From Sphingomonadales bacterium (GTDB taxonomy: Bacteria > Pseudomonadota > Alphaproteobacteria > Sphingomonadales > Sphingomonadaceae), in contig JAFKLT010000035.1 of the NCBI GenBank assembly GCA_017309275.1, forward strand, positions 1-64,000: a stretch of DNA of 64,000 nt. The letters are read 5' to 3'. The stretch's first letter is position 1, and each line of letters opens with the position of its first letter. Made by a program: the position numbers and the translations under genes. The notes below the pieces were generated by a model. That model was given only the letters and a program-made list of their open reading frames with translations, did no database searches and was not told where the DNA came from. Below, piece after piece: positions 5,677 through 13,365 of this stretch.

Positions 5677-7011
5677 ATGGCGCAGGCAACGCGCGACGTC
5701 GTTGGCGACGTCCTGGAAAGATTGTCGAAGCTGACCGACGGACAGTTTCGGCGGCTGATGCGCGACCTGACGGCCAAGCAGCGGCGGGAGCTGATCGAAC
5801 GGTGGCAGGGCTGGGCGCAGCCGGGGCAGTGCGAGCCGCCGGGCGACTGGCGCATCTGGATGATCCGCGCCGGGCGCGGGTTCGGCAAGACGCGCGCGGG
5901 GGCGGAGTGGATCAGCGAATGGGCGCGCCTGTGCCCCGGCGCGCAGATCGCGCTGGTCGCGGCGAACGAGGCCGACGGGCGGCGGGTGATGATCGAGGGG
6001 CCGAGCGGCCTGCTGGCGGTCGCGCGGTCGGACGAATATCCGCAGTGGCGCGAAAGCCGGCGCGAGCTGCATTTCGAAAGCGGCGCGGTCGCGACGCTCT
6101 ATTCGGCGGCGTCGGGGGAAAATCTGCGCGGGCCCGAACATCATGTCGCCTGGTGCGACGAGCTGGCGAAATGGCCGAAGGGCGAGGCGGCGTGGGATAA
6201 TCTGATGATGGGCCTGCGCCTGGGCGAGGCGCCGCGCGTGCTGGTGACGACGACGCCGCGCCCGACCGCGCTGATGCGGCGGATCATGGCGCTGCCCGGA
6301 TATCAGGAGACGCGCGGGGCGACGCGCGACAACCCCTATCTGCCGTCGAACTTCGTCGAGGCGATGGTGACGAGCTATGGCGGGACGCGGCTGGGGCGGC
6401 AGGAGCTGGACGGCGAAATGCTGACCGATGTCGAGGGCGCGCTGTGGACGCGCGCGCTGGTCGAGCGGTGCCGGATCGGCGCCGACGACATCGGCAAGCC
6501 CGTGCGCGTGATCATCGGCGTCGATCCGCCGGCGACGGCGAACGGCGATGCGTGCGGGATCGTCGTCGCCGCGCTGCTGCGCGACGGGCGGCTGGCGGTG
6601 GTCGAGGATGCGAGCGTCGAGACGCCGCCGCCCGCGGCGTGGGCGCAGGCGGTCGCGGCGGCGGCGGCGCGCTGGCAGGCCGACCGGATCGTCGCCGAGA
6701 GCAATATGGGGGGCGAGATGGTTGCCGCGACGCTGCGCCAGGCCGACTGCACGCTGCCCGTAGTGCCGGTGCACGCGAGCGTCGGCAAGGCGCGCCGCGC
6801 GGAGCCGGTCGCGCTCGCATACGAGCGCGGGCAAGTGGTGCATGCGGGCGCGTTCGCGGCGCTGGAGGACCAGCTTTGCGGGCTGCAGATCGGCGGCGGC
6901 TACGCCGGACCGGGCCGCTCGCCCGACCGCGCGGACGCGTGCGTGTGGGCGCTGGCGGCGCTGCTGGAGGGCCTGCGGAAGGGCCGGCGGCCGGCGGTGC
7001 GGGTGGTCTGA
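5677..7011 (+). CDS. GTA gp2-like large terminase (packaging ATPase/nuclease), 444 aa
   Basis: Motor that pumps DNA into the capsid and cuts it at headful. The ATPase part has Walker A RAGRGFGKT at about 64-72, Walker B with D161-E162 (HVAWCDE) and coupling motif VTTTPRP near 190. The C-terminal RNase-H-like nuclease has its first Asp at about 283 (IIGVDPPAT) and a late acidic site in DRADACVWAL. All motifs are intact and length is typical of GTA terminases. In phages this gene is usually followed directly by the portal gene; here a 0.6-kb insertion intervenes. Confidence 0.93.
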   Translation: MAQATRDVVGDVLERLSKLTDGQFRRLMRDLTAKQRRELIERWQGWAQPGQCEPPGDWRIWMIRAGRGFGKTRAGAEWISEWARLCPGAQIALVAANEADGRRVMIEGPSGLLAVARSDEYPQWRESRRELHFESGAVATLYSAASGENLRGPEHHVAWCDELAKWPKGEAAWDNLMMGLRLGEAPRVLVTTTPRPTALMRRIMALPGYQETRGATRDNPYLPSNFVEAMVTSYGGTRLGRQELDGEMLTDVEGALWTRALVERCRIGADDIGKPVRVIIGVDPPATANGDACGIVVAALLRDGRLAVVEDASVETPPPAAWAQAVAAAAARWQADRIVAESNMGGEMVAATLRQADCTLPVVPVHASVGKARRAEPVALAYERGQVVHAGAFAALEDQLCGLQIGGGYAGPGRSPDRADACVWALAALLEGLRKGRRPAVRVV

Positions 7012-7017
7012 GAAAGG

Positions 7018-7065
7018 CAGCGGGACCCCGGGTCAAGCCCGGGGTGACGCTGGTTTGGGTTGCGG
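7018..7065. repeat. 48-bp direct repeat, left copy (repeat-B type)
   Basis: It begins CAGCGGGACCCCGGGTCAAG and ends GGTTTGGGTTGCGG. It is identical over 48 bp to 7548-7595. The two copies bracket the GIY-YIG gene; an inverted copy of the palindromic part lies at 7194-7224. Confidence 0.9.
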
Positions 7066-7193
7066 TGGCGCGGAGTTGCAAGCGGGTTTGCGGAAAGGGC
7101 GGGAGCTGGGGGTGGTTTGAGGGGGCTGTGCGGGCTGGGCGATGTTCGTCTGATCCATAATGGTTTGGATTGGGCAACATAAGAGCGCCAGTC

Positions 7194-7224
7194 CGTCACC
7201 CCGGGCTTGACCCGGGGTCCCGCT
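7194..7224. repeat. Repeat B, inverted single copy
   Basis: CGTCACCCCGGGCTTGACCC continues to CGCT at 7224. It is the inverse of the palindromic part of the flanking 48-bp repeats and lies 17 bp before the GIY-YIG start. Confidence 0.8.
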
Positions 7225-7241
7225 TTTTCGATGCCCGCACG

Positions 7242-7541
7242 ATGGAGCGCGAGCGGCAGGGTGGCTGGGTCTATATCATGGCCGACCGCTATCGCGGCAC
7301 GATGTATGTCGGGGTCACGGCGCATCTTGCGGCGCGCGTCGATCAGCATCGACGTGGCGATGGTTCGGACTTTTGTGCGCGTTATGGGCTTGGCCAGCTG
7401 GTGTGGGCGGAGCGCGGGGACGACATCGTCCGGTGCATCGCGCACGAGAAGCGCATCAAGCGCTGGCATCGGCATTGGAAGTTCGAGCTGATCGAGCGCG
7501 GAAATCCCGATTGGCTGGATATGTTCGACCTGTTGATTTGA
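7242..7541 (+). CDS. GIY-YIG family endonuclease, single domain, 99 aa
   Basis: The GIY-YIG signature reads WVYIMADRYRGTMYVGVTAH at residues 8-27. It is followed by the family's ARVDQHR, the central ARYGLGQLVWAER and a C-terminal WKFELIERGNPDWLDMFDLL. This is the short YhbQ/UPF0213-like form without a targeting domain. The frame extends back through the repeat, but ATG 7242 starts the conserved domain. It lies between identical 48-bp repeats and separates the terminase and portal genes, so it looks like a late insertion rather than a GTA gene. Members of this family act in nicking and DNA repair. Any homing activity is inference. Confidence 0.88.
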   Translation: MERERQGGWVYIMADRYRGTMYVGVTAHLAARVDQHRRGDGSDFCARYGLGQLVWAERGDDIVRCIAHEKRIKRWHRHWKFELIERGNPDWLDMFDLLI

Positions 7542-7547
7542 GGAACA

Positions 7548-7595
7548 CAGCGGGACCCCGGGTCAAGCCCGGGGTGACGCTGGTTTGGGTTGCGG
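7548..7595. repeat. 48-bp direct repeat, right copy (repeat-B type)
   Basis: It is identical to 7018-7065, 530 bp away, and starts 6 bp after the GIY-YIG stop codon. Confidence 0.9.
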
Positions 7596-7653
7596 GACAG
7601 CGGCTGCGCTTGGTCCCTTCCGCCTTTTCGGCGGGACTATCGAGGAGATGATC

Positions 7654-8760
7654 ATGAACTGGTTTGGCCGCAAGGCCGCGCAGGTGGCTGCGCGGCCCGC
7701 TTTGTCGCGTGTGTATGGGAGCTGGAGTGCGCCCGCGCCGATGAGTTGGGAGGCGCAGGTGCGCGAGGGGTATCTGGGCAATGCGATCGTCCAGCGCGCG
7801 GTACGGCTGGTGGCGGAGGCCGCGGGGTCGGCGCCGGTGGTGGCGAGCGATCCGGCGCTGGGGGCGCTCGTCGCCGCGACGTCGGGCGGGCAGGGGCTGG
7901 TCGAGACGCTGGCGCTGCACCTGTTGCTGCACGGCAATGGCTATGTGCAGATATTGGCCGACGGGGCGGGGGCGCCGGTCGAGCTGTTCGCGCTGCGCCC
8001 CGAGCGGGTGACGGTCGAGGCCGATGCGCGCGGGTGGCCCGTCGCCTATCGCTACAAGGCCGGCGGCGCGGCGGCGGTGCTGCCCGCCGAGGATGACGCG
8101 GGGCGCGCCGCGGTGGTGCATGTGAAGGCGCTGCATCCGCTCGACGATCATTATGGCGCGGGGTGCCTGGGCGCGGCGTCGGGCGCGATCGCGGCGTATA
8201 ATGCGGCGACGACGTGGAACGCCGCGCTGCTGGAGAATGCGGCGCGGCCGTCGGGGGCGCTGGTGCACGATCCGGGCGACAAGGGGATGCCGCTGTCGGC
8301 CGAACAGGTCGACCGGCTGCGCGCCGAGTTGGCCGAGAGTTTCGCGGGCGGGGCGAATGCGGGGCGGCCGCTGCTGCTGGAAGGCGGGCTGAAATGGCAG
8401 GCGCTGTCGCTGTCGCCCGCCGAGATGGATTTCCTGGCGCTGAAGGAATCGAGCGCGCGCGAGATCGGGCAGGCGTTCGGGGTGCCCCCGATGCTGCTCG
8501 GCCTGCCGGGCGACGCGACCTATGCCAATTATCGCGAGGCCAATCGCGCGCTGTGGCGGCTGACCGTGCTGCCGCTGTGCGCGAAGATCCTGGACGGGCT
8601 GGCGCAGGGGCTGAGCGGTTGGTTCGCGGGGGCCGAGCTGCGCGTCGACCTGAACCGCGTGCCGGCGCTGGCCGAGGACCGGATGGCGCTGTGGCGCGAG
8701 GTGTCGGCGGCCGACTGGCTGACCGCGGACGAGAAGAAGGCGCTGCTGGGGCTGGGCTGA
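7654..8760 (+). CDS. GTA gp3-like portal protein (HK97 type), 368 aa
   Basis: Forms the dodecameric ring at the capsid vertex through which DNA enters. Start ATG 7654 is six bases after GAGGAG; ATG 7648 abuts the site and is less likely. Typical portal features are EGYLGNAIVQRAVRLVAEAA near the N-terminus, HGNGYVQILADGAGAPVELF, and the family motif KESSAREIGQAFGVPPMLLG followed by NYREANRALWRLTVLPLCAK. Length fits HK97 portals of GTAs. The frame upstream runs into the 48-bp repeat, so the native promoter-proximal sequence has been replaced. Confidence 0.92.
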   Translation: MNWFGRKAAQVAARPALSRVYGSWSAPAPMSWEAQVREGYLGNAIVQRAVRLVAEAAGSAPVVASDPALGALVAATSGGQGLVETLALHLLLHGNGYVQILADGAGAPVELFALRPERVTVEADARGWPVAYRYKAGGAAAVLPAEDDAGRAAVVHVKALHPLDDHYGAGCLGAASGAIAAYNAATTWNAALLENAARPSGALVHDPGDKGMPLSAEQVDRLRAELAESFAGGANAGRPLLLEGGLKWQALSLSPAEMDFLALKESSAREIGQAFGVPPMLLGLPGDATYANYREANRALWRLTVLPLCAKILDGLAQGLSGWFAGAELRVDLNRVPALAEDRMALWREVSAADWLTADEKKALLGLG

Positions 8761-8799
8761 GCCGCGCCGGATCCGGGACGACGAAGAGGAGATGTCGAC

Positions 8800-9108
8800 A
8801 TGAACGAGGAAGAGGCGCTGGCGCGGCTGATCGCGCTGGCGGGGACGAGTGCGCCCGACGCGGCGTTGCTGCGCGCGGTGGTCGAGGAGGCGAGCGAGCT
8901 GGGCGCGCGGCGGGCGCTGGCGCGGCTGGGGCTGGCCGACGAGGCGGCGCGCGACGACGTCAGCGACCTGCGCCAGCTGCTGGGCGCGTGGCGCGACGCG
9001 AAGAAGAGCGCGTGGGCGGCGGTCGTCGACTGGGCGGTGCGCGGGACGCTGGCGCTGCTGGTCGTGGGGCTGGCGATGCGGCTGGGGTTTCCGGGGCTGC
9101 TCAAGTGA
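8800..9108 (+). CDS. GTA gp3.5-like DUF6127 family protein, 102 aa
   Basis: A small helical protein between portal and protease, as in other alphaproteobacterial GTA clusters. Start ATG 8800 follows AAGAGGAGA. The last quarter is a membrane helix (VRGTLALLVVGLAMRLGFPG). The acidic helical N-terminus (MNEEEALARLIALAGTSAPD) is soluble. The stop overlaps the next start as GTGA. Role in particle assembly is not known to me. The DUF6127 assignment is from position and general look. Confidence 0.75.
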   Translation: MNEEEALARLIALAGTSAPDAALLRAVVEEASELGARRALARLGLADEAARDDVSDLRQLLGAWRDAKKSAWAAVVDWAVRGTLALLVVGLAMRLGFPGLLK

Positions 9109-9509
9109 CGGCGGAGGGCGTGCGCTTTGCGGGCTATGCCTCCGTGTTCGACCGCGTCGATCGCGGCGGCGACGTGGTGCGCGCGGGCGCCTTTGCCGCG
9201 AGCCTGAAGGCCGGGCGGCCGGTGCCGCTGTTGTGGCAGCACCGGCCGGGCGCGGCGATCGGGGTGATCGAGACGCTGGCGGAGGATGCGCGCGGGCTGC
9301 GCGTCGTGGCGCGGGTGACGCATCGCGACGCGGCGGGGCTGGTCGCGCGCGGCGCGCTGACCGGCCTCAGCTTTGGATATCGGGTGACGGCGGCGCGCGG
9401 GGAACGGCCGCGCGAGCTGATCGCGCTCGACCTGGCGGAGATCAGCCTGGTCGCGCGGCCGATGCAGCCGCTGGCGCGGGTGCTGGCGGTGGATTTTCAG
9501 AAGGAGTGA
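9105..9509 (+). CDS. GTA gp4-like HK97 prohead protease, 134 aa
   Basis: Cleaves scaffold and capsid N-termini during head maturation. Start GTG 9105 overlaps the preceding stop by 4 bp. The family pattern is clear: VRFAGYASVFDRVDRGGDVV at the N-terminus, then VPLLWQHRPGAAIGVIE containing the catalytic His region, ALTGLSFGYRVTAARGE containing the catalytic Ser (LSFGY), and DLAEISLVARPMQPLARV. It is short, as usual in GTAs. An AAGGAG at its end serves the capsid gene. Confidence 0.9.
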   Translation: MTAEGVRFAGYASVFDRVDRGGDVVRAGAFAASLKAGRPVPLLWQHRPGAAIGVIETLAEDARGLRVVARVTHRDAAGLVARGALTGLSFGYRVTAARGERPRELIALDLAEISLVARPMQPLARVLAVDFQKE

Positions 9510-9514
9510 AGAGC

Positions 9515-10654
9515 ATGGACGATATGGAAGTAAAGGCCGATGCGCTGGACGGCGCGTTCGATGCGGTGCTGGCGGCCGAGGCGGTCGACGAGCTGAAGGC
9601 GTCGGTCGCGGCGCTGAAGGCGCAGGTCGATGCGCAGGCGGTGGCGGCGGGGCGGCTGCCGCTGGACGGGGCGAAGGCCGACGATCCGGCGCGCGCCGCC
9701 TTTGTCGAACGCTATCTGCGACGCGGGATCGACGCGGGCGTGGAGATGAAGAGCCTGTCGGGCGCGAGCGGCGGCGAGGGCGGCTATGCCGTGCCGCGCG
9801 AGATCGACGGCCGCATCGCCGCGACGCTGAAAGCGCTGTCGCCGATCCGCGGCATCGCGACCGTCGTGCAGACGGGGACGAGCGGTTATCGCAAGCTGAT
9901 CGCGACGGGATCGATGGGCGCGGGCTGGGTCGGCGAGACCGCGGCGCGGCCCGAGACGGCGACGCGCAGCTTTGTCGAGATCGCGCCGTCGTCGGGCGAG
10001 CTCTACGCCAATCCGGCGGCGAGCCAGGCGATGCTGGACGATGCGATGTTCAACGTCGAGGACTGGCTGGCCGACCAGATCGGCCGCGAGTTCGCGGTGG
10101 CCGAGGGCGGCGCGTTCGTGACCGGCAACGGCACGAACCGGCCCAAGGGCTTTCTGACCTATGCCACCACGAACGAGGTCGACAGCGTGCGCGCGTTCGG
10201 GACGCTGCAATATCTGGCGTCGGGCGCGGCGGGCGGCTTTGCCGCGTCGAACCCGCAGGACAAGCTGGTCGAACTGGTCCATTCGCTGAAGGCCCCCTAT
10301 CGCCAGGGCGCGTGCTGGGTGATGAACAGCGATACGCTGAGCCGTATCCGCAAGTTCAAGACCGCCGAAGGCGCGTTCCTGTGGCAGCCGGGGATGGTCG
10401 AGGGACAGGCGGCGACGCTGCTGGGCTATCCGGTGGTCGAGGCCGAGGACATGCCCGACGTCGCGGCGAACAGCCTGTCGGTCGCGTTCGGCAACTTCGC
10501 CGCTGGCTATCTGGTCGCCGATCGCGGCGAGACGCGCATCCTGCGCGATCCGTTCAGCAACAAGCCTTTTGTGCATTTCTATGCAACCAAAAGGGTGGGC
10601 GGTGCGATCATCGATTCACAGGCCATCAAATTGATGAAGTTCGCCGCCAGCTAA
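9515..10654 (+). CDS. GTA gp5-like major capsid protein (HK97 fold), 379 aa
   Basis: An N-terminal helical delta domain (about 1-60) rich in Ala and charged residues is expected to be removed by the protease. The capsid domain starts around SLSGASGGEGGYAVPREIDG. Typical HK97-fold stretches follow, including ASQAMLDDAMFNVEDWLADQ, EGGAFVTGNGTNRPKGFLTY, and a C-terminal GDRGETRILRDPFSNKPFV-like segment (VADRGETRILRDPFSNKPFV). ATG 9515 is placed by AAGGAG overlapping the protease stop. A strong terminator-like hairpin follows the gene. Confidence 0.94.
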   Translation: MDDMEVKADALDGAFDAVLAAEAVDELKASVAALKAQVDAQAVAAGRLPLDGAKADDPARAAFVERYLRRGIDAGVEMKSLSGASGGEGGYAVPREIDGRIAATLKALSPIRGIATVVQTGTSGYRKLIATGSMGAGWVGETAARPETATRSFVEIAPSSGELYANPAASQAMLDDAMFNVEDWLADQIGREFAVAEGGAFVTGNGTNRPKGFLTYATTNEVDSVRAFGTLQYLASGAAGGFAASNPQDKLVELVHSLKAPYRQGACWVMNSDTLSRIRKFKTAEGAFLWQPGMVEGQAATLLGYPVVEAEDMPDVAANSLSVAFGNFAAGYLVADRGETRILRDPFSNKPFVHFYATKRVGGAIIDSQAIKLMKFAAS

Positions 10655-10669
10655 GCGGCTGGTGCGCGA

Positions 10670-10717
10670 GGCGCCCGGCCCTGAGCTCCCTTCCCTTTCG
10701 GGATCGGGCCGGGCGCC
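10670..10717 (+). terminator. Hairpin after the capsid gene
   Basis: GGCGCCCGGCCC (10670-10681) pairs perfectly with GGGCCGGGCGCC (10706-10717), and AATTTT follows. It would cut or trim the head-gene transcript after the capsid gene and raise capsid mRNA relative to tail mRNA. That effect is inferred. Confidence 0.65.
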
Positions 10718-10840
10718 AATTTTCAAGCCGGCTTTCACGCCGGCCTTCACGAAGATGCCGACTTCGAACGGATGGCCCCGCCACGCCGGCCCCGCGACGC
10801 CGCGCGGCCATCCGCAAATCAGACAATGTGAGGAACAGCC

Positions 10841-11392
10841 ATGACGATCACGAGTCCGGATGACATGCCGGTCAATCTGAACGAGGCGCGGAGCTGGTTG
10901 CGGCTGGGGGCGAGCGCCGACGACAGCATCGTCGCGCAGTTGATACGCGCGGCGACGAACATCTGCGAAGCCTTCATCGGCCTGCGGCTGATCGTGCGCG
11001 CGGTCGAGGAAGAGGTGCCGCTGGAACGCGGCGTCGCGCGGCCGGGCACGCGCCCGGTGATCGCGGTCGACGGCGTGACGCTGTTGTCGGCGGAGGGCGA
11101 GGTGGCGTTGCCCGAGGACGGCTATCGCGTCGCCATCGCGCGCGACGGCACCGCGCGGATAATGATTGCGAACGGGGGCGTCGACGGGGGCGCGGCCGAG
11201 CGGGCACGTATCGCCTTTCGCGCGGGGATGGCGACCGATGCGGCGGGCGTTCCGGAGGCGATCCGCCAAGGGATCGTGCGCATGACGCAGCATCTGCACG
11301 AGGCGCGCGACGGCGGCGGCACGGCCCCGCCCGCGGCGATCGCCGCGCTGTGGCAGCCGTGGCGGCGGCTGACGCTGGGCGGGCTGCCGTGA
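10841..11392 (+). CDS. GTA gp6-like head-tail connector, 183 aa
   Basis: Adaptor between portal and tail. The N-terminal NLNEARSWLRLGASADDSIV and AQLIRAATNICEAFIGLRLI are typical of gp6/connector proteins (DUF of phage gp6-like type). A beta-rich middle and a C-terminal helix (EAIRQGIVRMTQHLHEARDG) follow. ATG 10841 follows AGGAACAGCC. Its stop overlaps the next gene by 4 bp, which leaves no room for the g7 gene found here in RcGTA. Confidence 0.82.
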   Translation: MTITSPDDMPVNLNEARSWLRLGASADDSIVAQLIRAATNICEAFIGLRLIVRAVEEEVPLERGVARPGTRPVIAVDGVTLLSAEGEVALPEDGYRVAIARDGTARIMIANGGVDGGAAERARIAFRAGMATDAAGVPEAIRQGIVRMTQHLHEARDGGGTAPPAAIAALWQPWRRLTLGGLP

Positions 11393-11790
11393 GCGCGCCC
11401 GAACAGGCGATGCGCGCGTGGGCGATCGCGCGGCTGGGCGCCGATGCCGAGCTGGCGGCGCGCGTCCACGGCGTGTTCGACGGCGTGCCAGCGCGTGCGA
11501 CCGCTCCCTTTGTTTCGGTCGGCGTCGCCGAGGGGAGCGATTGGGGAACGAAGGACCGACCGGGGCGCGAGGTGCGGCTGGCGGTCACGCTGCACGGGGT
11601 GGGCGACAGCCTGGACGAGGCCGCGGCGGCGCTGATCGAGGCGCTCGCGGCGACGCTGCGCGAGCAAGCCGACGGCTGGGCGGTGGTTTCCAGGCGCGAG
11701 GTCCGGACACGCTTCGCCTTCGCCCGCGACGGCGCGTGGCGGCACGAGGTGATCGTGCGGTGCCGCTGTCTGATGGGGATGGTGGGGTAG
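11389..11790 (+). CDS. GTA gp8-like DUF3168 tail-completion protein, 133 aa
   Basis: Start GTG 11389 in a GTGA overlap. DUF3168 features are RVHGVFDGVPARATAPFVSV, GSDWGTKDRPGREVRLAVTL and a C-terminal RHEVIVRCRCLMGM strand pair. The protein is expected to cap the tail tube at the head side. Downstream the cluster is interrupted by repeats and a minus-strand gene before the tail tube gene. Confidence 0.85.
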   Translation: MSAPEQAMRAWAIARLGADAELAARVHGVFDGVPARATAPFVSVGVAEGSDWGTKDRPGREVRLAVTLHGVGDSLDEAAAALIEALAATLREQADGWAVVSRREVRTRFAFARDGAWRHEVIVRCRCLMGMVG

Positions 11791-11800
11791 CTGTCCGTTC

Positions 11801-11871
11801 CGTTCCCCGGCGAAGGCCGGGGGCCGGGCGTCGGGAGGCCGGGGCTGCGTGGTTACGCTCTGGGCGTTGGC
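11801..11871. repeat. Repeat A, partial inverted copy
   Basis: TTCCCCGGCGAAGGCCGGGG is followed by GGGCGTCGGGAGGCCGGGGC and TGCGTGGTTACGCTCTGGGC, the inverse of the repeat-A centre. Confidence 0.7.
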
Positions 11872-11892
11872 GACAGGGAGGATCTTTTTTGC

Positions 11893-11968
11893 CGTCACCC
11901 CGGGGCTGACCCGGGGTCCCGCTGAACGACGGGGAAAAGCGGGACCCCGGATCAAGTCCGGGGTGACG
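11893..11968. repeat. Repeat B, inverted pair inside the GTA cluster
   Basis: CGTCACCCCGGGGCTGACCC and its inverse partner ending GGGGTGACG at 11968 are separated by AACGACGGGGAAAAG. With the adjacent repeat A it fills the gap between the gp8 gene and the minus-strand gene. Confidence 0.8.
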
Positions 11969-12061
11969 AGGGTGGGTGAGGGGTGACGAGGATTTGGCGC
12001 GACTATTCATCTCCCCTCCCGCGGGCGGGAGGGGAGGGGCGTGAGCGTTGGATCGGTGGGC

Positions 12062-12400
12062 TTATTCGCCGCCGGGCAGGGTGTTCGTCGAGGAATAGTC
12101 GCGGAACTTGTCGGTGAAGTTCGCGTGATAATCCTCGACCTGCATTTCGGCATTGTCGGCGGCGTCGGCGGGCTTGTCGCCCGAGGCGCGGTTGGCGGCG
12201 GTTACCGCGGCGCGAAACGCCTCGCGTTCCGTGTCGCAGGCGGCCTTCAGCGCCACCTCATATTCCGCCTCGCCCATCTTGGCCTCGAGCGACTTTTTCA
12301 GATGATCGCGAAGGCATTTGGTGAAGGCCGCGCGCGTCACGTCAACGTTGCCGGCGGGTGCCGGCGCCATGGCGGCCAAAAGCAAGCTTGTGAACAGCAT
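12062..12400 (-). CDS. Hypothetical secreted protein inside the GTA cluster, 112 aa
   Basis: It is encoded against the GTA genes between gp8 and gp9. A short signal peptide (MLFTSLLLAAMAPAPA) is followed by a helical, charged mature protein with two Cys (FTKCLRDHL, KAACDTEREAF) that could form a disulfide, and the sequence ends STNTLPGGE. I do not recognise a family. Its antisense placement in an otherwise co-directional, overlapping operon, beside dispersed repeats, suggests later insertion or a lineage-specific addition. Expression must be independent of the GTA operon. Confidence 0.65.
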   Translation of the reverse strand: MLFTSLLLAAMAPAPAGNVDVTRAAFTKCLRDHLKKSLEAKMGEAEYEVALKAACDTEREAFRAAVTAANRASGDKPADAADNAEMQVEDYHANFTDKFRDYSSTNTLPGGE

Positions 12401-12450
12401 CCTGCGACTCCCCGTTTGCAGAACCTTTTTTTGTTTGAGGAGATTAGACG

Positions 12451-12858
12451 ATGGCGATCGAAAATGGGAGCGCTTTTCTGTTGAAGATCGGCAACGGATC
12501 GGCGCCGCCGGTCTTTGCCACCATGGCCGGTTTGCGCACGACGCAATTGTCGGTGAACGGCGAGCCGGTGAACGTCACGACCAAGGATTCGGGCGGCTGG
12601 CGCGAATTGTTGTCGGGCGCGGGCGTGCGGTCGGTTTCGGTCAGCGCCGCGGGCATCTTTACCGGTTCGGGCGCCGAGATCCGGCTGCGCGGTCATGCGC
12701 TGGCGGGGACGATCGACGATTATGAGCTGAGCTTCGAAAGCGGCGAGCGGATGCGCGGGCGTTTCCTGGTCACGCGGCTGGATTATGCGGGCGATTACAA
12801 TGGCGAGCGCAATTATACGCTGAGCCTGGAATCGAGCGGCGCGGTGGTGAGCCTGTGA
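12451..12858 (+). CDS. GTA gp9-like major tail tube protein, 135 aa
   Basis: Builds the tail tube by stacked rings. Family features are MAIENGSAFLLKIGNGSAPP near the start, the NVTTKDSGGWRELLSGAGVR segment, and ERNYTLSLESSG at the end. The length is typical of the TP901-1-type tail tube family. The ATG 12451 follows GAGGAG at 12438. Because the preceding interval carries a minus-strand gene, this gene probably needs its own promoter or long read-through. Confidence 0.9.
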   Translation: MAIENGSAFLLKIGNGSAPPVFATMAGLRTTQLSVNGEPVNVTTKDSGGWRELLSGAGVRSVSVSAAGIFTGSGAEIRLRGHALAGTIDDYELSFESGERMRGRFLVTRLDYAGDYNGERNYTLSLESSGAVVSL

Positions 12859-13166
12859 GCGCCGTCAACCCGCTGCGCGGCGAGGCCGAATTGACGGTCG
12901 ATGCGCGCGTGCACGTCCTGCGCCCGAGCTTTGCCGCGCTGGTCGCCGCCGAGGCCGAACTGGGGCCGCTGTTCGCGCTGGTCGAGCGTGCGGCCGACGG
13001 CCGGCTGGGGCTGGGCGAGCTTGCCGCGCTGTTCTGGCATTGCGTGAAGGACCGGCCCGAGACGCTGACGCGCGACGCGGTGGGCGAGGCCGTGGTCGCG
13101 CAGGGGCTGGCGGCGGTGACCCCCGCGCTGCGCATGCTGCTGGGGCAGATATTGCAGGGACGATGA
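12855..13166 (+). CDS. GTA gp10-like tail-assembly chaperone, 103 aa
   Basis: GTG start in a GTGA overlap with the tail tube gene. The protein begins with beta-rich NPLRGEAELTVDARVHVLRP, followed by helices (FAALVAAEAELGPLFALVER). This is typical of the GTA tail-tube/TAC family (gp10). It is expected to bind the tape measure during tail assembly. Confidence 0.82.
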   Translation: MSAVNPLRGEAELTVDARVHVLRPSFAALVAAEAELGPLFALVERAADGRLGLGELAALFWHCVKDRPETLTRDAVGEAVVAQGLAAVTPALRMLLGQILQGR

Positions 13167-13167
13167 G

Positions 13168-13365
13168 ATGGCGGACGGACGGTTCGGGCCGGCGGCGGTG
13201 GCGCTTGCCGGGGTGATGGCGCGCGCGCTGGGCTGGCGGCCCGACGAGTTCTGGGCGGCGACGCCGGCGGATGTCGCGGCGGTGCTGGCGACGGAGGGCG
13301 AAGCGGGCGCGGGCATGGACGGCCGCGCGCTGGCGACGATGATGGAGCGATTTCCAGATGAATGA
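13168..13365 (+). CDS. GTA gp10.1-like phage tail assembly chaperone, 65 aa
   Basis: A one-base gap follows gp10. The sequence GWRPDEFWAATPADVAAVLA is the signature of the rcc01693-like small tail chaperone. Its 3' end overlaps the tape measure start by 8 bp. In phages the corresponding chaperone is often made by frameshifting; here it is a separate short gene. Confidence 0.82.
   Translation: MADGRFGPAAVALAGVMARALGWRPDEFWAATPADVAAVLATEGEAGAGMDGRALATMMERFPDE

Noticed and set aside
5149..6843. Minus-strand open frame of 564 codons opposite the terminase genes
   Set aside because: Arg/His/Pro-rich mirror of GC-rich coding DNA; the opposite strand has gp1 and gp2 with intact motifs. The same applies to the long mirror frames at 14086-15960, 17092-19602, 24951-26645, 31647-33305, 33639-35594 and 51395-53242.
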